Source of the DNA: Mycobacterium sp. E3251
Lineage (GTDB): Bacteria; Actinomycetota; Actinomycetes; Mycobacteriales; Mycobacteriaceae
Direction of reading: 5' to 3'
Assembly (NCBI RefSeq): GCF_001666835.1
Contig: NZ_LZJF01000067.1
Coordinates: forward strand, 1-64,000
DNA length: 64,000 nucleotides
Positions 53,527 to 62,023 of this stretch are shown here, one piece after another. The notes under the pieces were generated by a model. It did not search any database and had not been told where the DNA came from. It saw only the letters and a list, made by a program, of their open reading frames with translations. The stretch's first letter is position 1; each line of letters begins with the position of its first letter. Made by a program: the position numbers and the translations under genes.

Positions 53527-54798
53527 TCATTCCGCGAGCGCGGCGTCAAGCAGCTCCCCCACGCGATGCCGATCCCACAGGAACAGCAGGTTCGACAGCA
53601 TCTGCAGCGGCGCCCGCACGCTCTCGTCGTCCCGGATCAGTGGATGCAGCCGGCTGTCCGGTATGGCTTCGAATCGCTTGCGGATCAACGCCGGTACCCC
53701 CAGCAGCCAGGCGACGCCCATCGCCGCCGCGTACAGCAGTGTGTGTCGGCGCAACCGAACCGGATCGAGCTCCGGACCGCCGCAACAATGGAATTCGGTG
53801 ACGAACAGCTGCAACAGCTCGTCGAAATGCAAGTCCCACAAGTCGGTTTCGGCGCCAGACATGGCTCCCCAGACCGCCATCCCGAGGTTCATCTGGCCGA
53901 CGCAGCCCCAGTCCATCAGGCCGCAGCGCAGAACGCCTCCGGGGTCGCGCCAGAACCATGCGTTGTCGATGTTCGCGTTCCAATGGCACAGCGCAACGTA
54001 GTCGGAGTCCGTCGACAAGAGGGCCGCGACAGCCTGCTCATAATGCGCGAACCGGGGCACGTCCGCACGCAGGCGCGCCACCAACTCGGGTGAACAAGCG
54101 GGCAGCAGCCCGGGGCGGGTCTCGGCGAAGTCGGCCAGTTGGTCAACGCGGCGCTCGAGCTTGGCCGGGGACAGCGCCGCCCGATCCCCCACCGTCGCGG
54201 TCGCCACGTCCAGCGGGAAGGGCGCGGTCAGCTCGGCCGGCAGCCGGCCGGATCGATGGGTGCCGGCGAGCCGGGCCAGCGCGGTGATCAGCGCTCGGTA
54301 GTGCTCGAGGGGTTCGGGCATCTCGTAGTCCAGGCATTTGTGATACTTCGGTTCGATCCCGTTGCCGCCGAATCGGATCCGCTCGGTGACCAGTATCCCG
54401 GTGCCGGTCCGGCGGTGATAGTCGGCGAACAGCACCCGGGGTACGGCGATCGGAAATCCCGCCGCACCGGACAGCGCGGCGAATCGCACTTCGGGTTCCA
54501 TCTGGGTTCTGCCGCGGTCGCGCGCGGGGTCGTCGAAATCGCGCGAGAACTTGACGAACAAGTCGGCGGGCAGACCCGGGGCCGGATGAGCGTATTCGAC
54601 CGAGAGCATCGCCTTGCGTCCCGTGCTGCCGCCGGCAACCTCAGCGAACCCGGTGACGCGGGCGATACCGTTGTCCCACAACGCACCAGAGGCGACAAGC
54701 GCCTCCGTGAGGAATGGCGCCGCACCGCTTTTGAGCGCCGCGGGGTCGGCCGGAAACGCCAACCCGTACCGGTCGCCCACGGCCCAATGTGAAGTCAA
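53527..54798 (-). CDS. APH-like phosphotransferase-family protein, atypical catalytic loop
   Basis: A 423-residue protein with the fold of aminoglycoside/choline phosphotransferases. A small N-lobe is followed by the catalytic loop ALCHWNANIDNAWF, where the usual HGD...N has become HWN...N, so the catalytic Asp is Asn unless the later Asp acts. GLMDWGCVG gives the metal Asp. It starts with TTG four bases after the SDR stop; a GTG at 54780 is an alternative. It is the last gene of the P450-SDR-hydratase-CoA-transferase operon, and may phosphorylate or bind a pathway compound. Confidence 0.8.
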   Translation of the reverse strand: MTSHWAVGDRYGLAFPADPAALKSGAAPFLTEALVASGALWDNGIARVTGFAEVAGGSTGRKAMLSVEYAHPAPGLPADLFVKFSRDFDDPARDRGRTQMEPEVRFAALSGAAGFPIAVPRVLFADYHRRTGTGILVTERIRFGGNGIEPKYHKCLDYEMPEPLEHYRALITALARLAGTHRSGRLPAELTAPFPLDVATATVGDRAALSPAKLERRVDQLADFAETRPGLLPACSPELVARLRADVPRFAHYEQAVAALLSTDSDYVALCHWNANIDNAWFWRDPGGVLRCGLMDWGCVGQMNLGMAVWGAMSGAETDLWDLHFDELLQLFVTEFHCCGGPELDPVRLRRHTLLYAAAMGVAWLLGVPALIRKRFEAIPDSRLHPLIRDDESVRAPLQMLSNLLFLWDRHRVGELLDAALAE

Positions 54799-54802
54799 TT
54801 GC

Positions 54803-55567
54803 TTACCAGGTTTGTTCGGCCGCGCGCACCAGCATGTGGTTGACGGCCACCCGGCGGTCCCGGGTCACCATGAACAGCACCGCGTCGGCGATGTCTTCGG
54901 GACGCAACTTGACCATGCCGGCGGTCTGGCGCTCGATCGCCTCCCGCGACGATTCGGCGAGGTTGGTGAAGATTTCGGTATCGACCGTTCCCGGGCCCAC
55001 CACGCCGACCCGGACCCGCTGCCCGAGCACCTCCTGCCGGATGCCCTCGCTGAAGGCGTTCACGCCGAACTTGGTCAGCGAGTAGACCGCGGTGTTCGGC
55101 CGGGCCACCCACCCGGCGGTCGAACTGATGGTGACCAGGTCGGCGATACCGCGCGGCGAGTCGGCGGCGGCGGCGATCAGGTGCGGGAGCGCCGCCCGCG
55201 TGACGTACAGGACCCCTTGCACGTTGACCGTCACCATGGCGTCCCAATCCTGCAGCGACGCCTCGACCGCCGGTCCGGATTGCATCAGCCCCGCGTTGTT
55301 CACCACGGTGTCGAGCCGGCCGAAATGCGCGACGGCGCGCTGCACGGCCGCCGATACCTGCTCGGCGTCGGTGACGTCGGCCGCCACCACCAGCGCTGTG
55401 CCACCGGCGGATTCGATATCGGCTTGCAATTCGGCGAGCCGGTCCGCGCGGCGCGCGAGCAGGGCCACGGCCGCGCCCTCCGCGGCGAGCGCTTTCGCCG
55501 TCGCGGCCCCGATTCCGCTGCTGGCACCGGTGACCAGGGCCGCGGTGTGTGCAAGTTTCCCCGTCAT
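54803..55567 (-). CDS. SDR-family oxidoreductase
   Basis: A 254-residue classical short-chain dehydrogenase: TGASSGIG cofactor loop, NNAG motif in VVNNAGLMQSG, Ser in ISSTAGWV and Tyr-Lys in VYSLTKFGVNAF. The ATG overlaps the CoA transferase stop (ATGA), so it is co-translated with it. It most likely oxidises a hydroxy intermediate of the operon's pathway. Confidence 0.92.
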   Translation of the reverse strand: MTGKLAHTAALVTGASSGIGAATAKALAAEGAAVALLARRADRLAELQADIESAGGTALVVAADVTDAEQVSAAVQRAVAHFGRLDTVVNNAGLMQSGPAVEASLQDWDAMVTVNVQGVLYVTRAALPHLIAAAADSPRGIADLVTISSTAGWVARPNTAVYSLTKFGVNAFSEGIRQEVLGQRVRVGVVGPGTVDTEIFTNLAESSREAIERQTAGMVKLRPEDIADAVLFMVTRDRRVAVNHMLVRAAEQTW

Positions 55568-57879
55568 GCGCCCAGTATCTCGTGTAGCACGTAGCCGGTG
55601 TGCTCGCCCAGGTCCGGCGCGCCGCGGGCGATACGTGCCTGGCCGCGAGCCATCCGCCAGGAGGGCCCGACAATCGGGCGCTGGCCCTCACGATGGTCGC
55701 TGACGAACCGATAGAGCTCGCGGTCCCACAGCCGTTGATCACCGATCACGTCGAGAGCGGTCGCACTCTTGCCGGCCGGGACGCCCGCCGCGCGCAGGCG
55801 GTCCGCGAGTTGCTCGGCTTCATGGCACCGGGTGAGTTGCGTGAGGCAGGCGTCGAGCGTCTCGGCATCGCACCGTCGCCCCTGCATGGTGGCGTAGCAG
55901 CGTTCTCGGGCCAGCGATCCCGCGCCCAGCACGTCGCACAACCGACGCCACTGCGCGTCGTCGGCGACGGCCACCGAGATCCAGCCACCGTCCGCGCAGG
56001 GATAGCAGCCATGCGGGCAGAGATCCGGATGGTCATTTCCGTTTGGCCCGAAAGCTCTTCCGGTCAGGGCATGCTCGAGCAGGCAGTCGCCGATCATCGA
56101 TGACAGGGTTTCCACGGCCGACAAGTCGATGAACTGCCCGGCGCCGCTGACCTCGCGATGCAACAACGCGACCACGGCGGCGTATGCGGCCGCCGCGCCG
56201 ACGGTCGAATCGCCGTAGCGCATGCTCGTCCCGAGCGGCGGCCCACCGCGATAGCCGACCAGCGAAGCGAGCCCCGCGAGCGCGGCGAAGCATGGCGCGT
56301 AGCCGGTTTGGTGACCCAGCGGTCCGTCGTTGCCCCACATCTTGATCGACACGGAGATGATGTCCGCCTTGATCTCGGTCAGCTGATCATGGCCGAGACC
56401 TTGGCGTTCCATCGCGCCCGGGCGCAGGTTGTTGATCACGATGTCGCTGCGGGCGATCAGCTCACGCAGCCGCGCCATGCCGTCGCTGGACTTGATATCG
56501 AGGTCCACGCTGAGGATCTCGGGGTTGATGCTGAGGAAGTAGGGCGCGTGGTTGATGTCGGTGCCGCCGTAGGCGCGCATCTCCTCGGGGCTGCCCGCGG
56601 TTTCGACCTTGATGACCTCGGCGCCCAGCATCGCCAGCAGCTTGCCCGCGTAGGGCCCGGCCCACACCTTGGTGAGTTCGACGACCCGAACCCCCTGCAG
56701 CGGTCCACCGCGCGGATCCTTGGGCGGCTTGAGTTGCGCCGACCTGACTCGGGGCCGCGGGCGCGGGGCATCGATGTTGCCCAGGACCTGTCCGGTGTGC
56801 TCGCCGAGGGCCGGTGCGGCGGAGGCGATTCGCGCCGGGGACGCGCTGAAGGCGTATGGCACCGTCGGATACGCCGCGTCACCCAACACGGGGTGCCGCA
56901 CCTGCTGGAAGAAACCGCGATGCCGGTACTGCGGCGAATCACGCAGGTCCGCGGCACCGTTCACCGGCACCAGCGGCACACCCAGGCGTTGGGCTCGATC
57001 GGACACTTCGTCCTTGGTGAGGTCCCGGATCCACGCCGCAAAGCCACGATGGAACGCGGCCACCTTCTGCGGGGTGACGGAAAACTCCAGCCAGTCGTCG
57101 TCGAACTCGTCCAGCCAAGCCGGGTGGCCAACAAGTTCTTCCAGGCCAAGCCAGTGCGTTCGGCTCGTCATGTACAGGTACACGAAGCCGTCGGCGCACG
57201 CGAAAAACGCTGCCGGGCCTGCCTGGTCGTAGTCGCTGCGGTGGCCTTCGGCGGTCACCTCACCGGTGATGAACCGGCCGATGATGCAGTCGGCGCGGGA
57301 GGCCAGCACGGCGTGCGCGGAGATGTCGATGGAATCGCCGTGGCCGCTGTGCAGGCGCCCGAAGAGCGCCGCCGTCACGCACAGCGCGGCGTCGAGTCCC
57401 GCTTCGTAGTCGGCCAGGAACCGGCCGGGCCCCTGCAGTGGCGGCTTGGCGGGGTCGGGGTGGCTGGGCGTGTGGTATCCCCAACCGCTGGCATGGAAAA
57501 CGTTGATGCTCTGGGCATTGCCGAACTCGGCGGGCGTGTCCCGCCCGAACGGTGTGATAGAACAGAAAACGACGGACGGATGCCGATCGGACCCGCCCGA
57601 GTCGCGATCTTCGATGACCGCGTCGGCCGAAGCGATCAGCTCCTGCAGGCGGTCGGGATCCAGCACGACGGACTGCTTGTTGGTGTTGAGGTACGCGAAC
57701 AACCCGCTGCCCTCGGGACCGTCGGCGAGGATGGGAGCCATCGCGCGCGTCCGGCTCCCGCGCCCCGGCTCCTCGATCTTGAGGACCTCGGCACCGAAGT
57801 CGGCCAACAACTTTCCGCAGTACTCCCCCGCCACGGACCCGGCCAGCTCGACGACCCGGAAACCCGCCAGCGCCGACAT
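55564..57879 (-). CDS. Double-domain CaiB/BaiF CoA transferase (fusion)
   Basis: A 771-residue protein with two family III CoA transferase domains in tandem. The first opens LAGFRVVELAGSVAGEYCGKLLADFGAEVLKIE and the second, near residue 395, opens LQGVRVVELTKVWAGPYAGKLLAMLGAEVIKVE. Normal members are about 400 residues and form interlocked dimers, so the fusion likely makes the dimer in one chain. It would attach CoA to a pathway acid. It follows the hydratase gene by 14 bases and is coupled to the next SDR by ATGA. Confidence 0.92.
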   Translation of the reverse strand: MSALAGFRVVELAGSVAGEYCGKLLADFGAEVLKIEEPGRGSRTRAMAPILADGPEGSGLFAYLNTNKQSVVLDPDRLQELIASADAVIEDRDSGGSDRHPSVVFCSITPFGRDTPAEFGNAQSINVFHASGWGYHTPSHPDPAKPPLQGPGRFLADYEAGLDAALCVTAALFGRLHSGHGDSIDISAHAVLASRADCIIGRFITGEVTAEGHRSDYDQAGPAAFFACADGFVYLYMTSRTHWLGLEELVGHPAWLDEFDDDWLEFSVTPQKVAAFHRGFAAWIRDLTKDEVSDRAQRLGVPLVPVNGAADLRDSPQYRHRGFFQQVRHPVLGDAAYPTVPYAFSASPARIASAAPALGEHTGQVLGNIDAPRPRPRVRSAQLKPPKDPRGGPLQGVRVVELTKVWAGPYAGKLLAMLGAEVIKVETAGSPEEMRAYGGTDINHAPYFLSINPEILSVDLDIKSSDGMARLRELIARSDIVINNLRPGAMERQGLGHDQLTEIKADIISVSIKMWGNDGPLGHQTGYAPCFAALAGLASLVGYRGGPPLGTSMRYGDSTVGAAAAYAAVVALLHREVSGAGQFIDLSAVETLSSMIGDCLLEHALTGRAFGPNGNDHPDLCPHGCYPCADGGWISVAVADDAQWRRLCDVLGAGSLARERCYATMQGRRCDAETLDACLTQLTRCHEAEQLADRLRAAGVPAGKSATALDVIGDQRLWDRELYRFVSDHREGQRPIVGPSWRMARGQARIARGAPDLGEHTGYVLHEILGA

Positions 57880-57893
57880 GCGAGATCAGACGG

Positions 57894-58862
57894 TCAGGGC
57901 TTCGCACGTCCCGAGCGGCTCAGGCGCCACTCCGGCGGGAAGTTCAGGTCATTGTCCTTCACCACGTTGTTGAGGCCCTTCTCGAAGGTGCCCGCGGTCA
58001 GGTCCACTTCCTCGGCGTCGTTTTGGATCATCGGCAGCATGCCCTCGACCATGCCGGTGAGCAGGCTGCCGAAGTATTCACCCTTGTGCTGTTTGTAGAG
58101 CTCCAGGAAGGTCTTCTGCACCGCGACGGTGTCGGTCGGGCGGGAGCGGGAGCACGCCATCGCGTACTTCAGGGTCTCTTCTTCCAGCTTCTCCCGGGGC
58201 ACCACGCTGTTGACGAAGCCGCATTCATACATCTCCTTGGCGCTGAACGGCCTTCCAGTGAACAGCATTTCGGAGAACTTACGCAGCCCCATCGTCTCGG
58301 CCCACCACCACAGCCGTGGTCCCCAGCCCACGTACCGAAAGGCCGGGTGCCCGAACAGCGCATCGTCCGAGGCGACCACCAGGTCGGCGTCGCCGGCCTG
58401 ATAGAAGTGCCAGCCGTAGCAGTAGCCCTTGGCCTCGATGATGCTGATCTTCCGCAGCTCCTGAAGCGGGCGGTTGCCCGCTCGGGCCTTGGCATAGAAA
58501 TCTGTGACGGTCGACAGGTAGCGATACGATCCGCCGGGCGGGTACTTGACGTCATCATCGTTGATCGCCAGCTCGTGCAGCAGCGGCATCCCTGGGTTCT
58601 CCAGCATTCCCCGCTGCTCGGGCAAGTCGCCCCCGCTGCCGAAATCCTCGCCCTCGCCCCGGATCACGACGACCTTGACGTCGTCGTCGACGTTGCACTT
58701 GTGGATCAGGTCGGCGTAGTTCTGCCGCATGCCCAGGGTGGTGGAGTTGAGCTCCTCGGGGCGATTGAAGGTGATGTAGGCGATCCGGTTCTTCTTGTCC
58801 TTCTCGAACTTGATGTACTGCTCGGCTTCCTTTTTCATTTCTTCGTAGTCGTATTCGGGCAT
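57894..58862 (-). CDS. Enoyl-CoA hydratase/isomerase family protein
   Basis: A 322-residue crotonase-like protein with a longer N-terminus rich in charged residues (MPEYDYEEMKKEAEQYIKFEK). The oxyanion segments are IRGEGEDFGSGGDLPEQRG and EAKGYCYGWHFYQAGDADL. The usual catalytic Glu positions read FGHPAFRYVGWGPRLWWW, with no Glu, so it may be an isomerase or C-C bond enzyme and not a simple hydratase. The ATG at 58862 is preferred over one four codons earlier because GGAGA sits before it. Confidence 0.88.
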   Translation of the reverse strand: MPEYDYEEMKKEAEQYIKFEKDKKNRIAYITFNRPEELNSTTLGMRQNYADLIHKCNVDDDVKVVVIRGEGEDFGSGGDLPEQRGMLENPGMPLLHELAINDDDVKYPPGGSYRYLSTVTDFYAKARAGNRPLQELRKISIIEAKGYCYGWHFYQAGDADLVVASDDALFGHPAFRYVGWGPRLWWWAETMGLRKFSEMLFTGRPFSAKEMYECGFVNSVVPREKLEEETLKYAMACSRSRPTDTVAVQKTFLELYKQHKGEYFGSLLTGMVEGMLPMIQNDAEEVDLTAGTFEKGLNNVVKDNDLNFPPEWRLSRSGRAKP

Positions 58863-58891
58863 CGTCGTCTCCAACTTCTCTTGAGATAGCG

Positions 58892-59728
58892 TTATTTGAG
58901 CAAGCTGCCCGCGTCGACGGGAAGCGAAACGCCAGTGACATAACGAGATTCGTCAGAGGCGAGGAACAGGACCGCGTTGCTGATGTCCACCGCGTCCACC
59001 CACGGCACCGGCAGGGTGTGCATCATCTGGGAGATGGGAGCGAAGTCGTCCGGGCCCGGATTGTCGAGGTCCGGGCGGAACAGCCGGAACGTGTTGTCGT
59101 TCATCACCATCGTGGTGCTCACCTGGGTGGGTAGCACGGCGTTGACGCGGATCATGTGCTGACCGAGCTCGACGGCGAATGCACGCATCAGGCCGATGAC
59201 GCCGTGCTTGGCGGCGACGTAATGGCCGGTGTTCGGGTAGGCCTTGCGCCCGCCGACCGAGCTGGTGAGCACGATCGATCCGCCGCGACCACCGGAAAGC
59301 AGGTGTGGAACGCCCGCTTTGACCGTGTGCCAGACGCCGCTCAGGTTGATGTCGATCATGTCCTGCCAGACGTCCTCCCGGATCTTGTGCAGCTTCCGGC
59401 CGTCGGTACCCACGCCCGCGTTCGCGACGATGACGTCCAGCCGCCCGAGTTGTTCCACGCCGGCGTCCACGGCGGATTTCAGCGCGTCGTAGTCGCGGAC
59501 GTCGACCTGCGCGGTGACGATGCGACGATCCTGAGCTTTGACCAGGTCGGCCGTCTCGGCCAGGTCCTCCGGCGTCGAGTGCGGATAGGCCAGGTTCTCG
59601 ATGGGTCCGCAGACGTCGATCGCGATGATGTCGGCGCCCTCCTGCGCCAAGCGCACCGCGTGGCTGCGGCCCTGACCACGGGCGGCGCCGCTGATGAACG
59701 CGACCTTGCCCTCGACGCGTCCGGCCAT
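58892..59728 (-). CDS. Mycofactocin-coupled SDR oxidoreductase
   Basis: A 278-residue short-chain dehydrogenase with GAARGQGRSHAVRLAQEGADIIAID, the cofactor loop typical of mycofactocin-associated SDRs, and Tyr-Lys in GHYVAAKHGVIG. It is a homolog of the SDR at 27252. The ATG overlaps the P450 stop by one base (TGATG). An alcohol made by the P450 would be its natural substrate, with electrons passed to mycofactocin. Confidence 0.92.
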   Translation of the reverse strand: MAGRVEGKVAFISGAARGQGRSHAVRLAQEGADIIAIDVCGPIENLAYPHSTPEDLAETADLVKAQDRRIVTAQVDVRDYDALKSAVDAGVEQLGRLDVIVANAGVGTDGRKLHKIREDVWQDMIDINLSGVWHTVKAGVPHLLSGGRGGSIVLTSSVGGRKAYPNTGHYVAAKHGVIGLMRAFAVELGQHMIRVNAVLPTQVSTTMVMNDNTFRLFRPDLDNPGPDDFAPISQMMHTLPVPWVDAVDISNAVLFLASDESRYVTGVSLPVDAGSLLK

Positions 59729-60930
59729 CAGGGCACCACGGTGGGCAGCGTTTCCCAGCCGCGCACCGACGACGTCGGGCTGAGCGTGGCGCTGGCCAGG
59801 TCGGGCTCCCACTCCGGGAAGCGCTTGAGGATCTCCTCGAGGGCAACGCGGCCTTCCAGCCGGGCCAGCGCCGAACCCAGGCAGAAGTGGGCACCAACGC
59901 TGAAGGTGAGGTGCGGGCGTGCGGGGCGGTGGATGTTGAATTCGCCCGCGTCGGGACCGAACTGCCGCTCGTCGCGGCAGGCCGACCCGAGCAGCATGAG
60001 CATCACGCTGCCTTCCGGCACCGTCTGGTCGTAGAGGCTGACGTCGCGCGTCACATAGCGCGCCATGTGCGGCGCGGGCGGCTCGAAGCGCAGCAACTCC
60101 TCGATTGCCTGCGGGATCAGTCCGGGGTTTTCCACTAGCTCGCGACGCTGGTCGGGGTGCTCGGCGAGAACCTTTCCGGCCCAACCGATCAAGCGCGTCG
60201 TCGTCTCGTTGCCCGCCCCGGCCACCACGTTGAGGTAGACCAGGATCTCCTCGCGCCTCAGGCGCCGCGTCGTGCCGGTTTCGTCGACGAATTCGACGTT
60301 CAGCAACTCGGTCATGATGTCGTCGGACGGATTGTCGGCACGCCAATCGATGTAGGCCTCGAACTGCTCGCCCACTGACAAGCCATGCTCGGCGGCACTC
60401 ATCGGCTTGCCGGGTTCGGTGCGCAGTTGGGCGTTGCCGCGATCGCGGATGTACTCCTGGTCTTCTTCGGGAATCCCCAGCAGTGCGCTGATGACCTTCA
60501 TCGGCATGATGGCGCCCAGGTCGGTGACGAAGTCGAACCGCCCCGACCCCACCAATGGATCCAGCGCCTGCGCGCAGAACTCGCGGATCATCGGCTCCAG
60601 CGCGGCGATCTTGCGAGGGGTGAACATGCGCGACAGCAGTTTGCGATGCACGTCGTGTATCGGCGGGTCTTCGAAGATCAGCATGCCCGAAGGGATCTCG
60701 AGGTTGGCCTTGATCAGTTCCATGATCACGCCCCGCGCGGAACTGTAGGTGCCGTAGTCAAGAATTCCCTTGTTCACATCGGCGAAGCGGCTCAGCGCGT
60801 AAAAGTCGTATTCGGAGTTGTAGTACAGCGGCGCCTCGTCACGCATGCGCTTGAACATCGGGTACGGATCGGCGATCAGCTCGACGTCGTACGGGTCGAA
60901 TCGCACATGGCTATCGGTGCTCGTGGTCAC
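59728..60930 (-). CDS. Cytochrome P450
   Basis: A 400-residue P450, first gene of the minus-strand catabolic operon. I-helix motif VVAGAGNETTTRLIG (Asn-Glu-Thr-Thr version), K-helix EELLRFE (ExxR), heme loop FSVGAHFCLGSALARLEGR with the Cys ligand at about residue 350. The GTG start is chosen because AGGAGGG lies just before it. Its promoter shares a 21-bp box with the upstream tetR. Likely hydroxylates an aliphatic or isoprenoid compound. Confidence 0.93.
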   Translation of the reverse strand: MTTSTDSHVRFDPYDVELIADPYPMFKRMRDEAPLYYNSEYDFYALSRFADVNKGILDYGTYSSARGVIMELIKANLEIPSGMLIFEDPPIHDVHRKLLSRMFTPRKIAALEPMIREFCAQALDPLVGSGRFDFVTDLGAIMPMKVISALLGIPEEDQEYIRDRGNAQLRTEPGKPMSAAEHGLSVGEQFEAYIDWRADNPSDDIMTELLNVEFVDETGTTRRLRREEILVYLNVVAGAGNETTTRLIGWAGKVLAEHPDQRRELVENPGLIPQAIEELLRFEPPAPHMARYVTRDVSLYDQTVPEGSVMLMLLGSACRDERQFGPDAGEFNIHRPARPHLTFSVGAHFCLGSALARLEGRVALEEILKRFPEWEPDLASATLSPTSSVRGWETLPTVVP

Positions 60931-61072
60931 GAAATCCCTCCTACCGCTGCCTTTTACCGGCATCCGTACGATTTGGCAGCGCTGGATCCGGTTCGGGCAA
61001 TTTATACACTCCGCTTAAATGCGTTGCTGTGACATGCGCATGGGCTGGGCTGAAATCGGCCCGTCATCACGG

Positions 61073-61093
61073 CCTAACTCTATTCTCGTAGAG
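61073..61093. promoter_or_regulatory. TetR box upstream of the P450 operon
   Basis: CCTAACTCTATTCTCGTAGAG matches the box upstream of tetR at 18 of 21 positions. It holds the palindrome CTCTA-N6-TAGAG and, on the minus strand, a TAGAGT -10-like hexamer, so repressor binding would cover the promoter. It is 143 bp upstream of the P450 start. Confidence 0.7.
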
Positions 61094-61166
61094 AACCATA
61101 CGGCGAATGGTCTGGCAAGACCCCATGCCGCATAAGCCGTCACCGATTCACGCATGTTCAGCCCGC

Positions 61167-61853
61167 TCAGCCGAGCGCCGTCGCCCGGCCCCGGCCCGTG
61201 GCGCGCCGGCCGGCCGTGTCGGTCAGCCGGCCCTGCTGCGGGCTCCGCAGAATGCCGGCGGCGATGGCCGACAAGATGCCGTCCAGCTGCTCGGGACTGT
61301 CGACGATCCGGTCGCCGTGCGCGTACCGGACCAGCAGGCCGTTGATGAACGTCAACGTCACATTGCTGAGGTCCTCGACCACGGCGGGCTCCAGGTCCGC
61401 GCCGTGCGGCATGAGCTGGACCAGGATTTCGCGGTGCAGTTTGGTGAATTCGTCCGTGGCCCGCTGCAGGATTGCGGCCAGCGCCGGGTCGCGGGCGGCC
61501 TGCATGGTCAGCTCGTAGCGCGCCTTGGTACGGAACAGCTGCGGCTCATTACCGGATTGAATGACCACCTGGGACAGTCGCGAGGGCGAGGGGTTGTCGC
61601 CCCGGCCGTCGGAGTCGTCGGCGACGGACCGTAGGTCGGCGAGGTCGAGCTCGGCCATCCGCTCGGCCACGGCGCGCAGCAGCGCCGAGCGGGTGCGGAA
61701 ATAAAAGGACGTGGTGCCGTCGGGCACGCCGGCCTTGCGATCGACCTTGAGGTGGCTTAACCCCTTGGCCCCGTCGTCGGCCAACAACTGGATCGCCACA
61801 TCGCATAAGTCGCGGCGACGCTCCCCGGGATTAGGCTTTCGGCGTTTGTCCAT
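61167..61853 (-). CDS. TetR-family regulator of the P450 operon
   Basis: A 228-residue repressor starting MDKRRKPNPGERRRDLCDVA. The DNA-binding domain includes GLSHLKVDRKAGVPDGTTSFYFRTRSALLRAVAERM. The C-terminal part is a TetR ligand domain. It sits upstream of, and on the same strand as, the P450-SDR-hydratase-CoA-transferase operon. The same box lies before both genes, supporting control of both. Confidence 0.92.
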   Translation of the reverse strand: MDKRRKPNPGERRRDLCDVAIQLLADDGAKGLSHLKVDRKAGVPDGTTSFYFRTRSALLRAVAERMAELDLADLRSVADDSDGRGDNPSPSRLSQVVIQSGNEPQLFRTKARYELTMQAARDPALAAILQRATDEFTKLHREILVQLMPHGADLEPAVVEDLSNVTLTFINGLLVRYAHGDRIVDSPEQLDGILSAIAAGILRSPQQGRLTDTAGRRATGRGRATALG

Positions 61854-61870
61854 GACGTCTCGGATCCAAA

Positions 61871-61891
61871 CCTTACTCTATTTTCGTAGTG
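61871..61891. promoter_or_regulatory. TetR box upstream of tetR (autoregulation)
   Basis: CCTTACTCTATTTTCGTAGTG is the second copy of the 21-bp box (18 of 21 identical to 61073-61093). It lies 18-38 bp upstream of the tetR start, overlapping a TAGAGT -10-like hexamer on the minus strand. Confidence 0.7.
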
Positions 61892-62023
61892 TCAGAAAGG
61901 GGTGGGGCGCAGGTTGCGGCCGCCCCGGTGGGCCATCATGTCGGCCGTGCGCGAACCCCCCTGCGCCGCAACGACTCACCACGCGTACCGCGGCACCGGG
62001 TTTTCGGCTGCAAGAATGATCGA

